Assembly (NCBI GenBank): GCA_963746155.1
Contig: CAVVAB010000012.1
Span: 1,119,418-1,183,417 of the forward strand
Source of the DNA: AC-32 sp963746155
Lineage (GTDB): Bacteria > Actinomycetota > Thermoleophilia > Gaiellales > Gaiellaceae
Reading direction: 5' to 3'
DNA length: 64,000 nucleotides
Position 1 is the stretch's first letter, and each line of letters opens with the position of its first letter. Below the pieces are notes generated by a model. That model was given only the letters and a program-made list of their open reading frames with translations. It ran no database searches and had not been told where the DNA came from. This document shows, piece after piece, positions 27,258 to 36,558 of this stretch. Made by a program: the position numbers and the translations under genes.

Positions 27258-28630
27258 GCCGCCTCCTCCCAGTAGGGCCGCGCAAACCCGCGCCGCGCCA
27301 CGAGATCGCGCAGGGCCAGCATCGCCGTGTAGGTGGGCAGTGCGACGAGCTCCGAGCCCGGCGGTGTCAGCGCGAGCGCGTGGTCCAGCGCATCCTCGAG
27401 CGACGGCCTCACGTCGATCGAGCTCTCCGGGAGGCCGGCGTACTTGAAGCGGAGCGCGAGCTCGGCCGCCCGTTCGCCCGTTGCCACCAACCGCTCCAGG
27501 GAGCCGAGCAGGGGCTCGAAGTCGACGTCCCAGATCCAGGAGACGTCCCGGCCGTCCGCGATCTCGTCGTTCAGCGCGACGAGAAGCAGGCTGGGCGCTC
27601 CTCCGGCGACGAGCGTGCGAACGACCTCGTTCGCCCCGGCCGGGTTCTTGATCAGGAGCATGAGCAGCGTGCCGTCACCCATCTCGATCCGCTCGAAGCG
27701 CCCGAACGCGGCAGAAAAGCCCTGCAAACCGGCGACTATTCCTTCCAGCTCGACCCCGAGTGCCCGGGTGAGCGCGGCGGCGGCGAGCGCGTTGTAGACG
27801 TTGTAGAGCCCGGGCACGGCTAGCTCGACGCGCCTCGAACCCTCGGGAGTGACCAGCTCGAAGGAGACGCTCTCGAGGCCGTTCAGCTCGATCTCGCGGG
27901 CGACCACGTCGAGCGCAGGACGCGCGTGGCCGCAGGCGGGGCAGCGGTAGTCGCCGAGATGTCCCATGTAGGCCGCCGCGTACACGTACGGCGTGCCGCA
28001 CCGGACGCACCACTTGGAATCGGCCGCGTGCTGGAGCTCAGGCGAGGCATGGCGCGCGTCGTCGACCCCGAACACGGTCGTCTTCGGCCGCCCGCTCGCG
28101 AGGTCGCCGACCTGCGGGTCGTCGCCGTTCACGACGAGCGCAGCGTCGCGCGGAAGCTTCGAGACAGACTCACGCCAGCGCGAGGCCAGCAACTCGAGCT
28201 CGCCGTACCGGTCGAGCTGGTCGCGGAACAGGTTCCCGAGGCAGACGGCGCGCGGCTGCAGCCTCCGCGCCACCTCCGGCAGCGCACCCTCGTCGACCTC
28301 GAACAGCCCCAGCTCGGCGTCGCGGGCCGCGAGAAGGGCGGACGCGACCCCGGAGACGAGGTTCGCGCCCGAGCGGTTGTGCGCCAGCCGCACGGACGGC
28401 GAGAGGATCCGCGCGGCCATCGCCGAGGTCGTCGTCTTGCCGTTCGTGGCCGAGATCAACGCTGCACCCTGCGGAAGCCGCGCGGCGAGGCGGTCGACAG
28501 CTCCCGGATCGAGCTTCCAGAGCAGCTTTCCGGGCACGGTCGTCCCACCGCCGGCGCCGGCCAGGCGAGAGAGCCGGGCGGCCGCGCGGGCGAGCAGGAT
28601 CTCGGCGGAGAGGGGCACGCGAACGGCCAT
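27254..28630 (-). CDS. murT: Lipid II isoglutaminyl synthase, MurT subunit
   Basis: A 458-residue Mur-ligase-like subunit that activates D-glutamate of lipid II for amidation. It has the ATP motif SATNGKTTTSAMAA near residue 60 and a MurT-specific zinc ribbon, CVRCGTP...CPACG. The C-terminal DUF1727 domain is present. gatD follows directly. The ATG is preceded 9 bases upstream by a TAGCGT hexamer and no ribosome site, suggesting a leaderless mRNA. Confidence 0.93.
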   Translation of the reverse strand: MAVRVPLSAEILLARAAARLSRLAGAGGGTTVPGKLLWKLDPGAVDRLAARLPQGAALISATNGKTTTSAMAARILSPSVRLAHNRSGANLVSGVASALLAARDAELGLFEVDEGALPEVARRLQPRAVCLGNLFRDQLDRYGELELLASRWRESVSKLPRDAALVVNGDDPQVGDLASGRPKTTVFGVDDARHASPELQHAADSKWCVRCGTPYVYAAAYMGHLGDYRCPACGHARPALDVVAREIELNGLESVSFELVTPEGSRRVELAVPGLYNVYNALAAAALTRALGVELEGIVAGLQGFSAAFGRFERIEMGDGTLLMLLIKNPAGANEVVRTLVAGGAPSLLLVALNDEIADGRDVSWIWDVDFEPLLGSLERLVATGERAAELALRFKYAGLPESSIDVRPSLEDALDHALALTPPGSELVALPTYTAMLALRDLVARRGFARPYWEEAA

Positions 28631-28639
28631 CGCGAAAGG

Positions 28640-28645
28640 ACGCTA
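28640..28645 (-). promoter_or_regulatory. -10 element for murT-gatD
   Basis: On the minus strand TAGCGT lies 9 bases before the murT ATG with no Shine-Dalgarno sequence. The rest of the gap to 28827 is non-coding and shared with the divergent protease gene. Confidence 0.4.
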
Positions 28646-28827
28646 CCTCGTCGGCGCGGCGTATCACTCGATCGAGGGAACTTTCGGGCCTCCTCACCCG
28701 GCCGGGGGATGTAGGCGGGGTCGGGTCACGGATACGTTCCGCCAGGTTTTCAGGCCCGGGGGGTAACGGGCGATGGGATGCGACTTGAAATGCGGCCCGC
28801 GCTCAGGCGCGGAAAGGAGAGCGGAAG

Positions 28828-30681
28828 GTGCGGACGAACGGCGGGAAGCGTGGAGAACACCGGTCTAGCGCGTTGTGGGGTACTGGCAACCGCGGCGGCG
28901 AGACTCGTTCGAACGTGCTCTGGGGCAAGGGCGGCCGCGGGTTCGTGACCGCGCTCGTGGCGATGCTCGTGATCGCCGTTCCGCTCGCTTCCAGCGCAGG
29001 ACAGGGCAAGAAACTGCGCGCAGTCGCCTTCTCGCCGAAGCGCACCTGGGTGTCGCCCGGGCTGCTCCGTGGCGCCAAGCGCCATCCGAACAAGCTCGTG
29101 CGGGTAATCATCCAGAGCACCAACGGTGATCTTTCCGCCGCCGTCGGCGCCTTCAACCGCGCCGACCGGCAGGACGCCGCCAACGATCCCGAGAGCATGA
29201 AGCGCACGCTCGGCGTGGTCGACGGCGTCGCCGTGAAGATCCGGGCTCGCAAGCTCGCGATGCTCATGAAGGACAAGAACCTGATCATCACGCCGGACGT
29301 CCCGGTGAAGGTCAGCGCGTACCGCTCGACGCAGCTCTGGCCCTTCGAGTCGGGCGCGTCGAAGGCGTGGAACGGCTACGACGCCCTCGCACCGGGGAGC
29401 GCCCCGACGATCGCGGTCGTCGACTCGGGCGTCCAGCCCGGCCGGGCGGACTTCGGCTGGCGCCTTCTGGCGAGCGTCAACCTGTCGACCCTGCCGAACA
29501 ACTCGGCCGGCGACGGGCGCGGCCACGGCACCTTCGTGGCCGGCATCGCAGCCGGTGCGGCCGACGGGTACGCGGGCACCACGCCGCAGGCCAACCTCGT
29601 CTCGCTCGACGTCATGGACGACAGCGGCGTCGCGCGGACGAGCGACGTGATCGCGGCCTGCCAGTGGCTGCTCGCGAACAAGGATCGCTACAACATCCGC
29701 ATCGCGAACTTCTCGCTGCACTCGGCGATGAAGAGCAACTTCTACCGCGATCCGCTCGATCAGGCTGTCGAGAAGCTCTGGTTCGGCGGCGTCGTCGTGG
29801 TCGCGGCTGCCGGCAACTACGGCACCGGGAACACGCCCAGCGGCGTCCCGTACGCACCGGGCAACGATCCCTTCGTGATCACCGTCGGGGCGGCCGACCT
29901 CGGCGGGACACTCTGGCGCAACGACGACACGGCAGCTCCGTGGTCGGCGTACGGGCGGACGCTCGACGGCTTCATGAAGCCGGACGTCGTCGCTCCTGGC
30001 CGGTACATGGTCGGGCCGGTGCCGAGCAACTCGACGCTGGCGTCGGAGCGCGCGGACAAGCTGGTCGCACCCGGCTACATCCAGCTCTCGGGCACCTCGT
30101 TCGCGGCCCCTGTGGTCGCCGGCGCGGCAGCCCAGATCCTGGCCAAGCATCCGTCGTACACACCCGACCAGGTCAAGGGCGCCCTCATGGAGACGGCGAC
30201 CCCGCTCCCGGCTGCTCCCCAGGGCTCGGTCGGCGTGGGCGAGGTTCAGGTCAACAGGGCCTGGCGGACCAACCATCCGCCGAACCCGAACAAGGGCCTG
30301 GATGCCTTCGTCAAGACGGTTGCCGGCTCCAGCGTCCCCGCCTTCGACGCGGTCAGCTGGATCGACGTGGCCAAGTCGAACGTCTCCTGGGACGACGTCT
30401 CGTGGGATGACGTCTCCTGGAACGACGCGGCGTTCAACGTGGTCTCCTGGGCCGACGTGTCCTGGGCGGATGTCTCCTGGGCCGACGTGTCCTGGGCGGA
30501 TGTCTCCTGGGCCGACGTGTCCTGGAACGACACCTCGTACGAGGACGCGGCCGAAGGCGACACCAGCGCCCAGCCGACCACTTACGAGCTCGGGCCTGCC
30601 GAGGCGGACGCGCTGATGAACGATCCTGATCTGGCGCCTTCGCCCGAGGCTCTGCCGGCGGCCCTCACGCCGGGAAGCTGA
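28828..30681 (+). CDS. Secreted S8 (subtilisin-like) serine protease with SWADV repeat tail
   Basis: A 617-residue protein. A basic N-terminus is followed by a hydrophobic signal segment (about residues 32-54), a propeptide-like region and a subtilase domain. Catalytic Asp is in IAVVDSGVQPG (about 197), His in GRGHGTFVAGIAAG (about 232), and Ser in LSGTSFAAPVVAG (about 425). After the protease domain, residues about 508-565 form a run of pentapeptides of the type (V/A)SW(A/D/N)DV ending in an acidic tail. The repeat function is unknown; a surface-binding or stacking module is possible. GTG start behind GGAAAGG/GGAAGG. Confidence 0.9.
   Translation: MRTNGGKRGEHRSSALWGTGNRGGETRSNVLWGKGGRGFVTALVAMLVIAVPLASSAGQGKKLRAVAFSPKRTWVSPGLLRGAKRHPNKLVRVIIQSTNGDLSAAVGAFNRADRQDAANDPESMKRTLGVVDGVAVKIRARKLAMLMKDKNLIITPDVPVKVSAYRSTQLWPFESGASKAWNGYDALAPGSAPTIAVVDSGVQPGRADFGWRLLASVNLSTLPNNSAGDGRGHGTFVAGIAAGAADGYAGTTPQANLVSLDVMDDSGVARTSDVIAACQWLLANKDRYNIRIANFSLHSAMKSNFYRDPLDQAVEKLWFGGVVVVAAAGNYGTGNTPSGVPYAPGNDPFVITVGAADLGGTLWRNDDTAAPWSAYGRTLDGFMKPDVVAPGRYMVGPVPSNSTLASERADKLVAPGYIQLSGTSFAAPVVAGAAAQILAKHPSYTPDQVKGALMETATPLPAAPQGSVGVGEVQVNRAWRTNHPPNPNKGLDAFVKTVAGSSVPAFDAVSWIDVAKSNVSWDDVSWDDVSWNDAAFNVVSWADVSWADVSWADVSWADVSWADVSWNDTSYEDAAEGDTSAQPTTYELGPAEADALMNDPDLAPSPEALPAALTPGS
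30451..30525 (+). repeat. 30-bp tandem repeat inside the protease gene
   Basis: A 30-base unit (two pentapeptide codon sets that differ only in synonymous bases) occurs perfectly twice (30451-30480, 30481-30510) and half again (30511-30525). The identical synonymous pattern shows the array grew recently by slippage or unequal crossing-over in steps of 30 bases. Confidence 0.85.
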
Positions 30682-30734
30682 TCGACGGACGGGGTCGGCG
30701 GCCCTAGGGCAGGGCCACCAACACGACACTCAAC

Positions 30735-30762
30735 GAGGGGCCGGGCGCAATCCCGGCCCCTC
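30735..30762 (+). terminator. Strong hairpin terminator after the S8 protease
   Basis: GAGGGGCCGGG and CCCGGCCCCTC form a perfect 11-bp stem with a 6-base loop, 53 bases past the protease stop. The following bases (ACTCGTTTGG) contain only a short T run. The gap continues without genes to 30978. Confidence 0.65.
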
Positions 30763-30978
30763 ACTCGTTTGGGGGATTTCTGGGGTGTACTCAAAAAGGG
30801 GGATGTGACCCGGTCCCGCGCGGCTTAGCTTGCGGAAAGTGGTGACAAAAAGGGGCGCAGTGCGTCGCCATGACCGGAAGCAAGAAAATGCGGCACCGCG
30901 GGACGCGGAGATAGGAGACGAAGCGCAGGCGATGTCTGAGGTCGACCTCAGCCTGATGCGAAGGGGGGGCAGGGCGGC

Positions 30979-33726
30979 GTGAGCGCGCTTCCGACGCCCA
31001 TCGAGCACCCGGCCATCACGCCGCCGCACTCGGACGTCCCGCAGCTGGCGCCGAAGGCCGCGGCCTACTTCGTGATCGTCGCCGCCGCGACGGCGGCCGC
31101 GGTGATCCCACTCCTGACGCGGCTCAGCCCGAGCACGCCGGGGTGGACGACCTTCCTGATCCTGGGCGCGATCGCCGCGACGGCACAGCTGTTCGTCGTC
31201 GGCATCCCGCGCCATCAGACCTACCACACCACGATCGTGTTCCTCATCCCGGCCGCGATGCTGCTCCCGCCGGAGCTCGTCGCGCTGATGGGGATCGTCC
31301 AGCACATCCCCGAGTGGCTGAAGACGCGCTCCCGCTGGTACGTGGCGATCTTCAACATCTGCATCTGGACGCTCTCGATGCTCGCGGCGTGGGCGTGCTT
31401 CCACGCGGTCGAGCACGCCGCCTCGGACTCGAAGTACGCCTTGGCGCTGGCCGGCCTGACGGCCGCGACCTCGATGGTGGCCGTGAACCATCTCCTCATG
31501 GCCCCGATGCTGAAGCTCAAGAACGGCATCTCGCTCCGCGAGTCGGGCCTCTTCTCGTTCCAGAGCCTCTCGACCGACCTCGTGCTGGCGATGCTCGGCG
31601 TCGCGACGGCCGCGTTCTGGAGCTGGAACCCGTGGCTGGTCGTCTTCGCCGTCGCACCGCTCTTTCTGATCCACCGGTCGCTGTCCGTCCCGCAGCTCCA
31701 GGAGGAGGCGCGTGTCGACCCGAAGACGGGCCTCTTCAACGCACGCCATTTCACGTCCGCCCTCAACGAGGAGCTCACCAGAGCGGCGCGCTTCGAGCGG
31801 CCGCTTTCTCTCGTCATGGCCGACCTCGACCTCCTGCGCGACATCAACAACACGTACGGCCACCTCGCAGGCGACGCGGTCCTGCAGGGGATCGCCGAGG
31901 TCTTCCGCGCCCAGCTTCGCCACTACGACATCCCGGCCCGCTTCGGCGGGGAGGAGTTCGCGATCCTGCTTCCGGAGACGCCTCCCGACCAGGCGCTCGA
32001 GATCGCGGAGCGAATCCGGCGCGCAGTGGCCGAGCGCACCTTCGACGTCGAGACCTCGAGCGAGCCGATCCGCGTAACCGTCTCGATCGGTGTCGCCGCC
32101 TTCCCGCGCGACGGCGCCGACGGCAACGAGCTCATCCACGAGGCCGACCTCGCCGTCTACCGGGCCAAGCTCCAGGGACGCAACCGCGTCCTCGATGCGA
32201 GCTCGGAGCCGCTCCTCGTCCCGGAGCAGCGCCAGACGCGCCTGGTAGCCGTCCCGGAGGAGGGGGAGCACGTCACTCCGCTTCCGCCCGCGGTCGAGGC
32301 CTTGCCCGAGCACGAACGCCGCCACCCGCGCACGCATGCCCTCCAGGGGCCGCGCTTCCTCTCCCTCTCGGCGCGCCTCGCGACCTTCGTGGGCGTCGTC
32401 AGCTTCGTCGGCATCGGCGCGGGGATGCTCGGCTGGATCTTCGGGACGAGCACCAACTGGATCGGCCTTGCCGCAATCGTCGCGCTGGTCGGCTTCGGAC
32501 AGGCGCTCGCGCTCGAGATCGACGACGGCTCGATCTCCGTCAGCGCCGTCGGCTCGATCGCCGGAGCGGCGCTCTTCGGTCCACGTGCCGCACTACCGCT
32601 CGCGATCACGATCGCCGTGGTGGAGTGGAGCGCCCGCCGCTCGTCGCTTCACACCGTGCTCTTCAACATGGGGACGCTCTCACTGTCGTCTCTCGCCGCG
32701 GCGGCTGTCTTCATGGCCACCGGCTTCGGCGGGGGGAATGTCGGCGGAACCGCGGGGGACCTGATCTACGTCCTCGCCGGCGTCGCCGCCGGGGCGACGT
32801 ACTTCGGCGTCAACATGGGCCTGATCAGTCTCGTCGTCGCGATCGAGGGTCACGAGTCCTGGCTCTCGGTCTTTCGGGAGCGCTTCGCGTGGCTCGCGAC
32901 GCACTACCTGGTCTACGGCTTCATCGGCGGCGTCATCTGGGTCGGCTACGAGGCGGTCGGCGTCTGGGCGCTGGCGGTCTTCGCTCTCCCGCTGCTCCTC
33001 ATGCGCAAGACGCAGGAGGCCTATCTCAGGCATACCCAGCGCAGCGCGCAGAAGCTCCGTCAGGCGGCCGAGACGATCCAGAACCAGAACGTCTCCCTCG
33101 AGCAAGCGAACAAGCTCCTCCGAGAGCGGTCCACCGCCGCGATGGAGAGTCTCTCGGCCACGGTCGACGCGCGCGACGCGTACACCGCCGGCCACTCTCG
33201 CCGCGTCCAGCAGCTTGCGCTCGCCATTGGCCGCGAGCTCGGGCTGTCGCAGGCAGAGCTCGACCTCCTCGGGCACGCGGCGCTCTTCCACGACATCGGC
33301 AAGCTCGCGATTCCGGACGCGATCCTGCTGAAGCCCGCGAGCCTCACCGCAGAGGAGTGGGACCTCATGCAGCGCCACGCGGACGAGGGCGCCCGCATCA
33401 TCGACCGGCTCGGTTTCTTGAACGACGCCGTGCCGGCCATCCGCCACCACCACGAGCGCTACGACGGCACCGGCTACCCCCAGCGCCTCAAGGGCGAGGA
33501 GATCCCGCTCGGCGCGCGCATCATCCACGTGGCGGACGCGCTCGACTCGATGCTCACGACGCGCATCTACCGCGCCGCGCGTCCGGCCTCGGATGCCCTG
33601 GACGAGCTGCGCAGGGCGGCCGGGACGCAGTTCTGCCCGCGGTGCGTCGCCGCGCTCGAGCGGATCCTGCCGCTCGAGGGGCTCGATGACGAGGGTGCCC
33701 GCAAGCGGGTCCTCGCCGCCTCGTAG
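30979..33726 (+). CDS. Membrane-bound GGDEF and HD-GYP cyclic-di-GMP protein
   Basis: A 915-residue protein with two membrane modules and two signalling domains in series: a multi-helix membrane region (about residues 25-235), a GGDEF domain (GGEEF near 323), a second multi-helix region (about 455-680), a coiled linker, then HD-GYP (HDIGK near 771, HHERYDGTGYP near 823). Both catalytic motifs are intact. It could therefore make cyclic-di-GMP with the first domain and degrade it with the second, perhaps switched by membrane signals. GTG start after a GGGGGGCAGGGCGG stretch. It looks like two sensor proteins joined head to tail. Confidence 0.88.
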   Translation: MSALPTPIEHPAITPPHSDVPQLAPKAAAYFVIVAAATAAAVIPLLTRLSPSTPGWTTFLILGAIAATAQLFVVGIPRHQTYHTTIVFLIPAAMLLPPELVALMGIVQHIPEWLKTRSRWYVAIFNICIWTLSMLAAWACFHAVEHAASDSKYALALAGLTAATSMVAVNHLLMAPMLKLKNGISLRESGLFSFQSLSTDLVLAMLGVATAAFWSWNPWLVVFAVAPLFLIHRSLSVPQLQEEARVDPKTGLFNARHFTSALNEELTRAARFERPLSLVMADLDLLRDINNTYGHLAGDAVLQGIAEVFRAQLRHYDIPARFGGEEFAILLPETPPDQALEIAERIRRAVAERTFDVETSSEPIRVTVSIGVAAFPRDGADGNELIHEADLAVYRAKLQGRNRVLDASSEPLLVPEQRQTRLVAVPEEGEHVTPLPPAVEALPEHERRHPRTHALQGPRFLSLSARLATFVGVVSFVGIGAGMLGWIFGTSTNWIGLAAIVALVGFGQALALEIDDGSISVSAVGSIAGAALFGPRAALPLAITIAVVEWSARRSSLHTVLFNMGTLSLSSLAAAAVFMATGFGGGNVGGTAGDLIYVLAGVAAGATYFGVNMGLISLVVAIEGHESWLSVFRERFAWLATHYLVYGFIGGVIWVGYEAVGVWALAVFALPLLLMRKTQEAYLRHTQRSAQKLRQAAETIQNQNVSLEQANKLLRERSTAAMESLSATVDARDAYTAGHSRRVQQLALAIGRELGLSQAELDLLGHAALFHDIGKLAIPDAILLKPASLTAEEWDLMQRHADEGARIIDRLGFLNDAVPAIRHHHERYDGTGYPQRLKGEEIPLGARIIHVADALDSMLTTRIYRAARPASDALDELRRAAGTQFCPRCVAALERILPLEGLDDEGARKRVLAAS

Positions 33727-33756
33727 GCCCGCGCGGCTCTCCTAGCAAACAAGCCG

Positions 33757-33770
33757 CCACGCTAGCGTGG
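33757..33770. promoter_or_regulatory. 14-bp perfect palindrome upstream of the HNH-repeat gene
   Basis: CCACGCTAGCGTGG is a perfect palindrome about 26 bases upstream of a TACCAT hexamer (33796-33801) that precedes the ATG at 33814. Position and symmetry fit an operator for a dimeric regulator, possibly the product of the gene itself. Confidence 0.4.
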
Positions 33771-33795
33771 ATCTTGCATCCAGGCGAAAATGCTC

Positions 33796-33801
33796 TACCA
33801 T
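33796..33801 (+). promoter_or_regulatory. -10 element before the HNH-repeat gene
   Basis: TACCAT is 12 bases before the ATG. A TTGCAT at 33775-33780 with a 15-base spacer could be a weak -35. The short stretch to the ATG has no ribosome site. Confidence 0.4.
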
Positions 33802-33813
33802 GCTTGTTCTTAG

Positions 33814-34497
33814 ATGACCCGCAGGCCCCAGTATCGCGCGCTGGCGGGCATCGACCGGGAGGCGCTCGCCGCCTTCCAGGCCGGCATCCGCAAGCGCTAT
33901 TCGGACGCCCAGATCCTCGAGGAGCTGGCCGCGTCCGCCAAACGGCTGGGCCGCTCGCCGACCATGCGCGAGTTCGCCGCCGATCCGAAGACGTCCGTGC
34001 ACCCGCAGACGGTGATCGAGCACTTCGGCAGCTGGAACGAGGCGAAGCGCAAGGCCGGCCTCGTCCCGCGGCGTTTCGCCACGCGTGAGGAGCTGCTCGA
34101 GCTTCTCCGGAGCCTTGGGGACGAGATCGGGCGAATCCCGACCGCGCGCGACATCGAGGAGCACCGCGGCCGCATGCCGTCGAAGTCGCTCTACTGGCAC
34201 ACGTTCGGCTCGCTCGCGAACGCGCTGCGCGAGGCCGGTTACGACGTGCCGGTGGGGGAGGAGAGGCTGGAGCGGGCGCTGGAGCAGGGCGTCGCGCTCG
34301 CCAAGGGGCTCGGCCGCCTGCCGAAGTTCGCCGACTGGTCGGAGGCGCGCCGAAAGGACGAGACGCTCATGACCGAGTGGCAGATCTACCGGATGTTCGA
34401 GGGCAGGCGCGGCGCGTGGTCGACGTTCCAGTTCCTCATCCGCGAGCGGCTGGTCGAGTCGGGCGCCGAGGTGGCAGCCGACGGACGTCTTCTCTAG
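33814..34497 (+). CDS. Homing-endonuclease-associated repeat (HNH_repeat) DNA-binding protein
   Basis: A 227-residue protein built from three degenerate repeats of about 50-60 residues. Each has the pattern of helix, LGR-P(T/K), helix, then FGSW/S..A...AG: LGRSPTMREF...FGSWNEAKRKAGL near 42-82, IGRIPTARDI...FGSLANALREAGY near 100-145, and LGRLPKFADW...GAWSTFQFL near 165-210. This pattern matches the DNA-binding repeats found beside HNH homing nucleases. There is no HNH or other catalytic motif, so it is probably a sequence-specific DNA-binding protein. A palindrome in its promoter could be its target. Confidence 0.75.
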   Translation: MTRRPQYRALAGIDREALAAFQAGIRKRYSDAQILEELAASAKRLGRSPTMREFAADPKTSVHPQTVIEHFGSWNEAKRKAGLVPRRFATREELLELLRSLGDEIGRIPTARDIEEHRGRMPSKSLYWHTFGSLANALREAGYDVPVGEERLERALEQGVALAKGLGRLPKFADWSEARRKDETLMTEWQIYRMFEGRRGAWSTFQFLIRERLVESGAEVAADGRLL

Positions 34498-34499
34498 AG

Positions 34500-34553
34500 A
34501 GCAGAGGCGTCGCTTGCGATGCCGGCGTCAGGACGGCCGGCTTTGCCGTGCGT
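34500..34553 (-). repeat. Dispersed palindromic intergenic repeat, copy 2 (inverted)
   Basis: Read on the minus strand this gap repeats the two blocks seen at 4903-4946: CGGCAAAGCCGGC (34536-34548) and CGGCATCGCAAGCGACGCC (34506-34524). It follows a plus-strand stop codon directly, like copy 1. Confidence 0.6.
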
Positions 34554-34609
34554 CCGTCGGAAATGACCGGTCGAACCGAGTGAATCGCTGGCGGAGCCGC
34601 CGCTGAGCG

Positions 34610-35398
34610 CTAGAGCGTCGCGAGCGTCGCGAGGCGCTGGAGGCAGAAGCGAGCCTCCTGCGGAGCCCGGACCGCCGGGAGGTCCTGCTCCTCGAAGTCG
34701 CGGTTCGGGCGGAACTTCTTGCGCTCGATCTGGCGACCCTCGGCCGCCGTCACGAGCGTGCCCTCGCCGACTTCGCGCTTGCGGAGCTTCAGGCGGAGGT
34801 ACTGCTCGACGACCTCGAGCGCGGCCTTCGTGGAGGCGAAGAACAGCTCCTCGCGGCCGGCGCCGATCCAGAGCGGGCGGCCGACACCGCGCGCGAGATA
34901 CACGCGCCCGGGCTGCCGCTCGTCGAGCCATGCGGTCGCCATCGAGCCGCGGAGCTCCTCGAGCGAGGCCGGCAGGCCGTCCGACGCCTCGGCGAGTGCG
35001 AAGATCGCCTCGGAGTCGACGGTCATGTCGGGCTCTGCCCGCTCGAAGCCGTGCGCGATCATCAGCTCGTCGTCGTTGAAGATGATCCCGTTGTGCACCC
35101 CGACGACCGCGCCGTGGCGGATGGGGTGGTTGTTGGCCTCGATGGTCGGGTGGCCCTTGGTGTAGTCACGGACGTGAACCAGCGCCTCGGTGACACGCGC
35201 GGGGAGGACGACGTCCTCGAGGAGCGCGCTAGCACCGGAAGGCTGCTTCTGGATCTCGATGGAGCCGCCGTTCGCGCTGTAGGCGTACCCGACCGCATCG
35301 GCGCCACGCTCGGCGATTCCGGCGAGAAGCGCCTGGGCCGCCAGCGTCCGGTCAGCCGCGCTCGCTGCGCTCAGGCTGTATCCGGCGATTCCACACAT
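34610..35398 (-). CDS. Class II glutamine amidotransferase family protein
   Basis: A 262-residue N-terminal-nucleophile amidotransferase domain standing alone. It starts MCGIAGYS, so Cys2 would be the nucleophile after removal of Met. It has further family features: RGADAVGYAYS, HVRDYTKGHP and NNHPIRHGAVVGVHNGII. It resembles the glutaminase half of GlmS/PurF/AsnB-like enzymes, but no synthase domain is attached. The partner or substrate is unknown. It is divergent from the sigma factor gene at 35595. Confidence 0.85.
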   Translation of the reverse strand: MCGIAGYSLSAASAADRTLAAQALLAGIAERGADAVGYAYSANGGSIEIQKQPSGASALLEDVVLPARVTEALVHVRDYTKGHPTIEANNHPIRHGAVVGVHNGIIFNDDELMIAHGFERAEPDMTVDSEAIFALAEASDGLPASLEELRGSMATAWLDERQPGRVYLARGVGRPLWIGAGREELFFASTKAALEVVEQYLRLKLRKREVGEGTLVTAAEGRQIERKKFRPNRDFEEQDLPAVRAPQEARFCLQRLATLATL

Positions 35399-35478
35399 CT
35401 TCTTAGAGAACCCCTTCGACGAGACTAGCGACTCGACTTACGGCCGCCACTGAGTGTGACGAGGGGCTCGGCCGGGAG

Positions 35479-35507
35479 TTAGGCGCCACAGAAATCACCG
35501 CTATAAC
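35479..35507 (+). promoter_or_regulatory. Promoter upstream of the first sigma-70 gene
   Basis: TATAAC (35502-35507) with TTAGGC 17 bases upstream (35479-35484) lies in the gap between the divergent amidotransferase and sigma genes. The leader to the ATG at 35595 would be about 80 bases and shows no strong ribosome site. Confidence 0.45.
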
Positions 35508-35594
35508 GATTTCGGTTCGACGCGGACGTCCCTGATCCCTCGTGCGGGGCACACATACCTCAAGCGAGGGACACCGGGTACCGATAGAGCGAGC

Positions 35595-36548
<954 letters not shown>

Positions 36549-36558
36549 GTCCTCAGAG

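Noticed and set aside
30451..30525. CRISPR-like array
   Set aside because: The 30-bp repeats are contiguous without spacers and encode a pentapeptide tail in frame with the protease.
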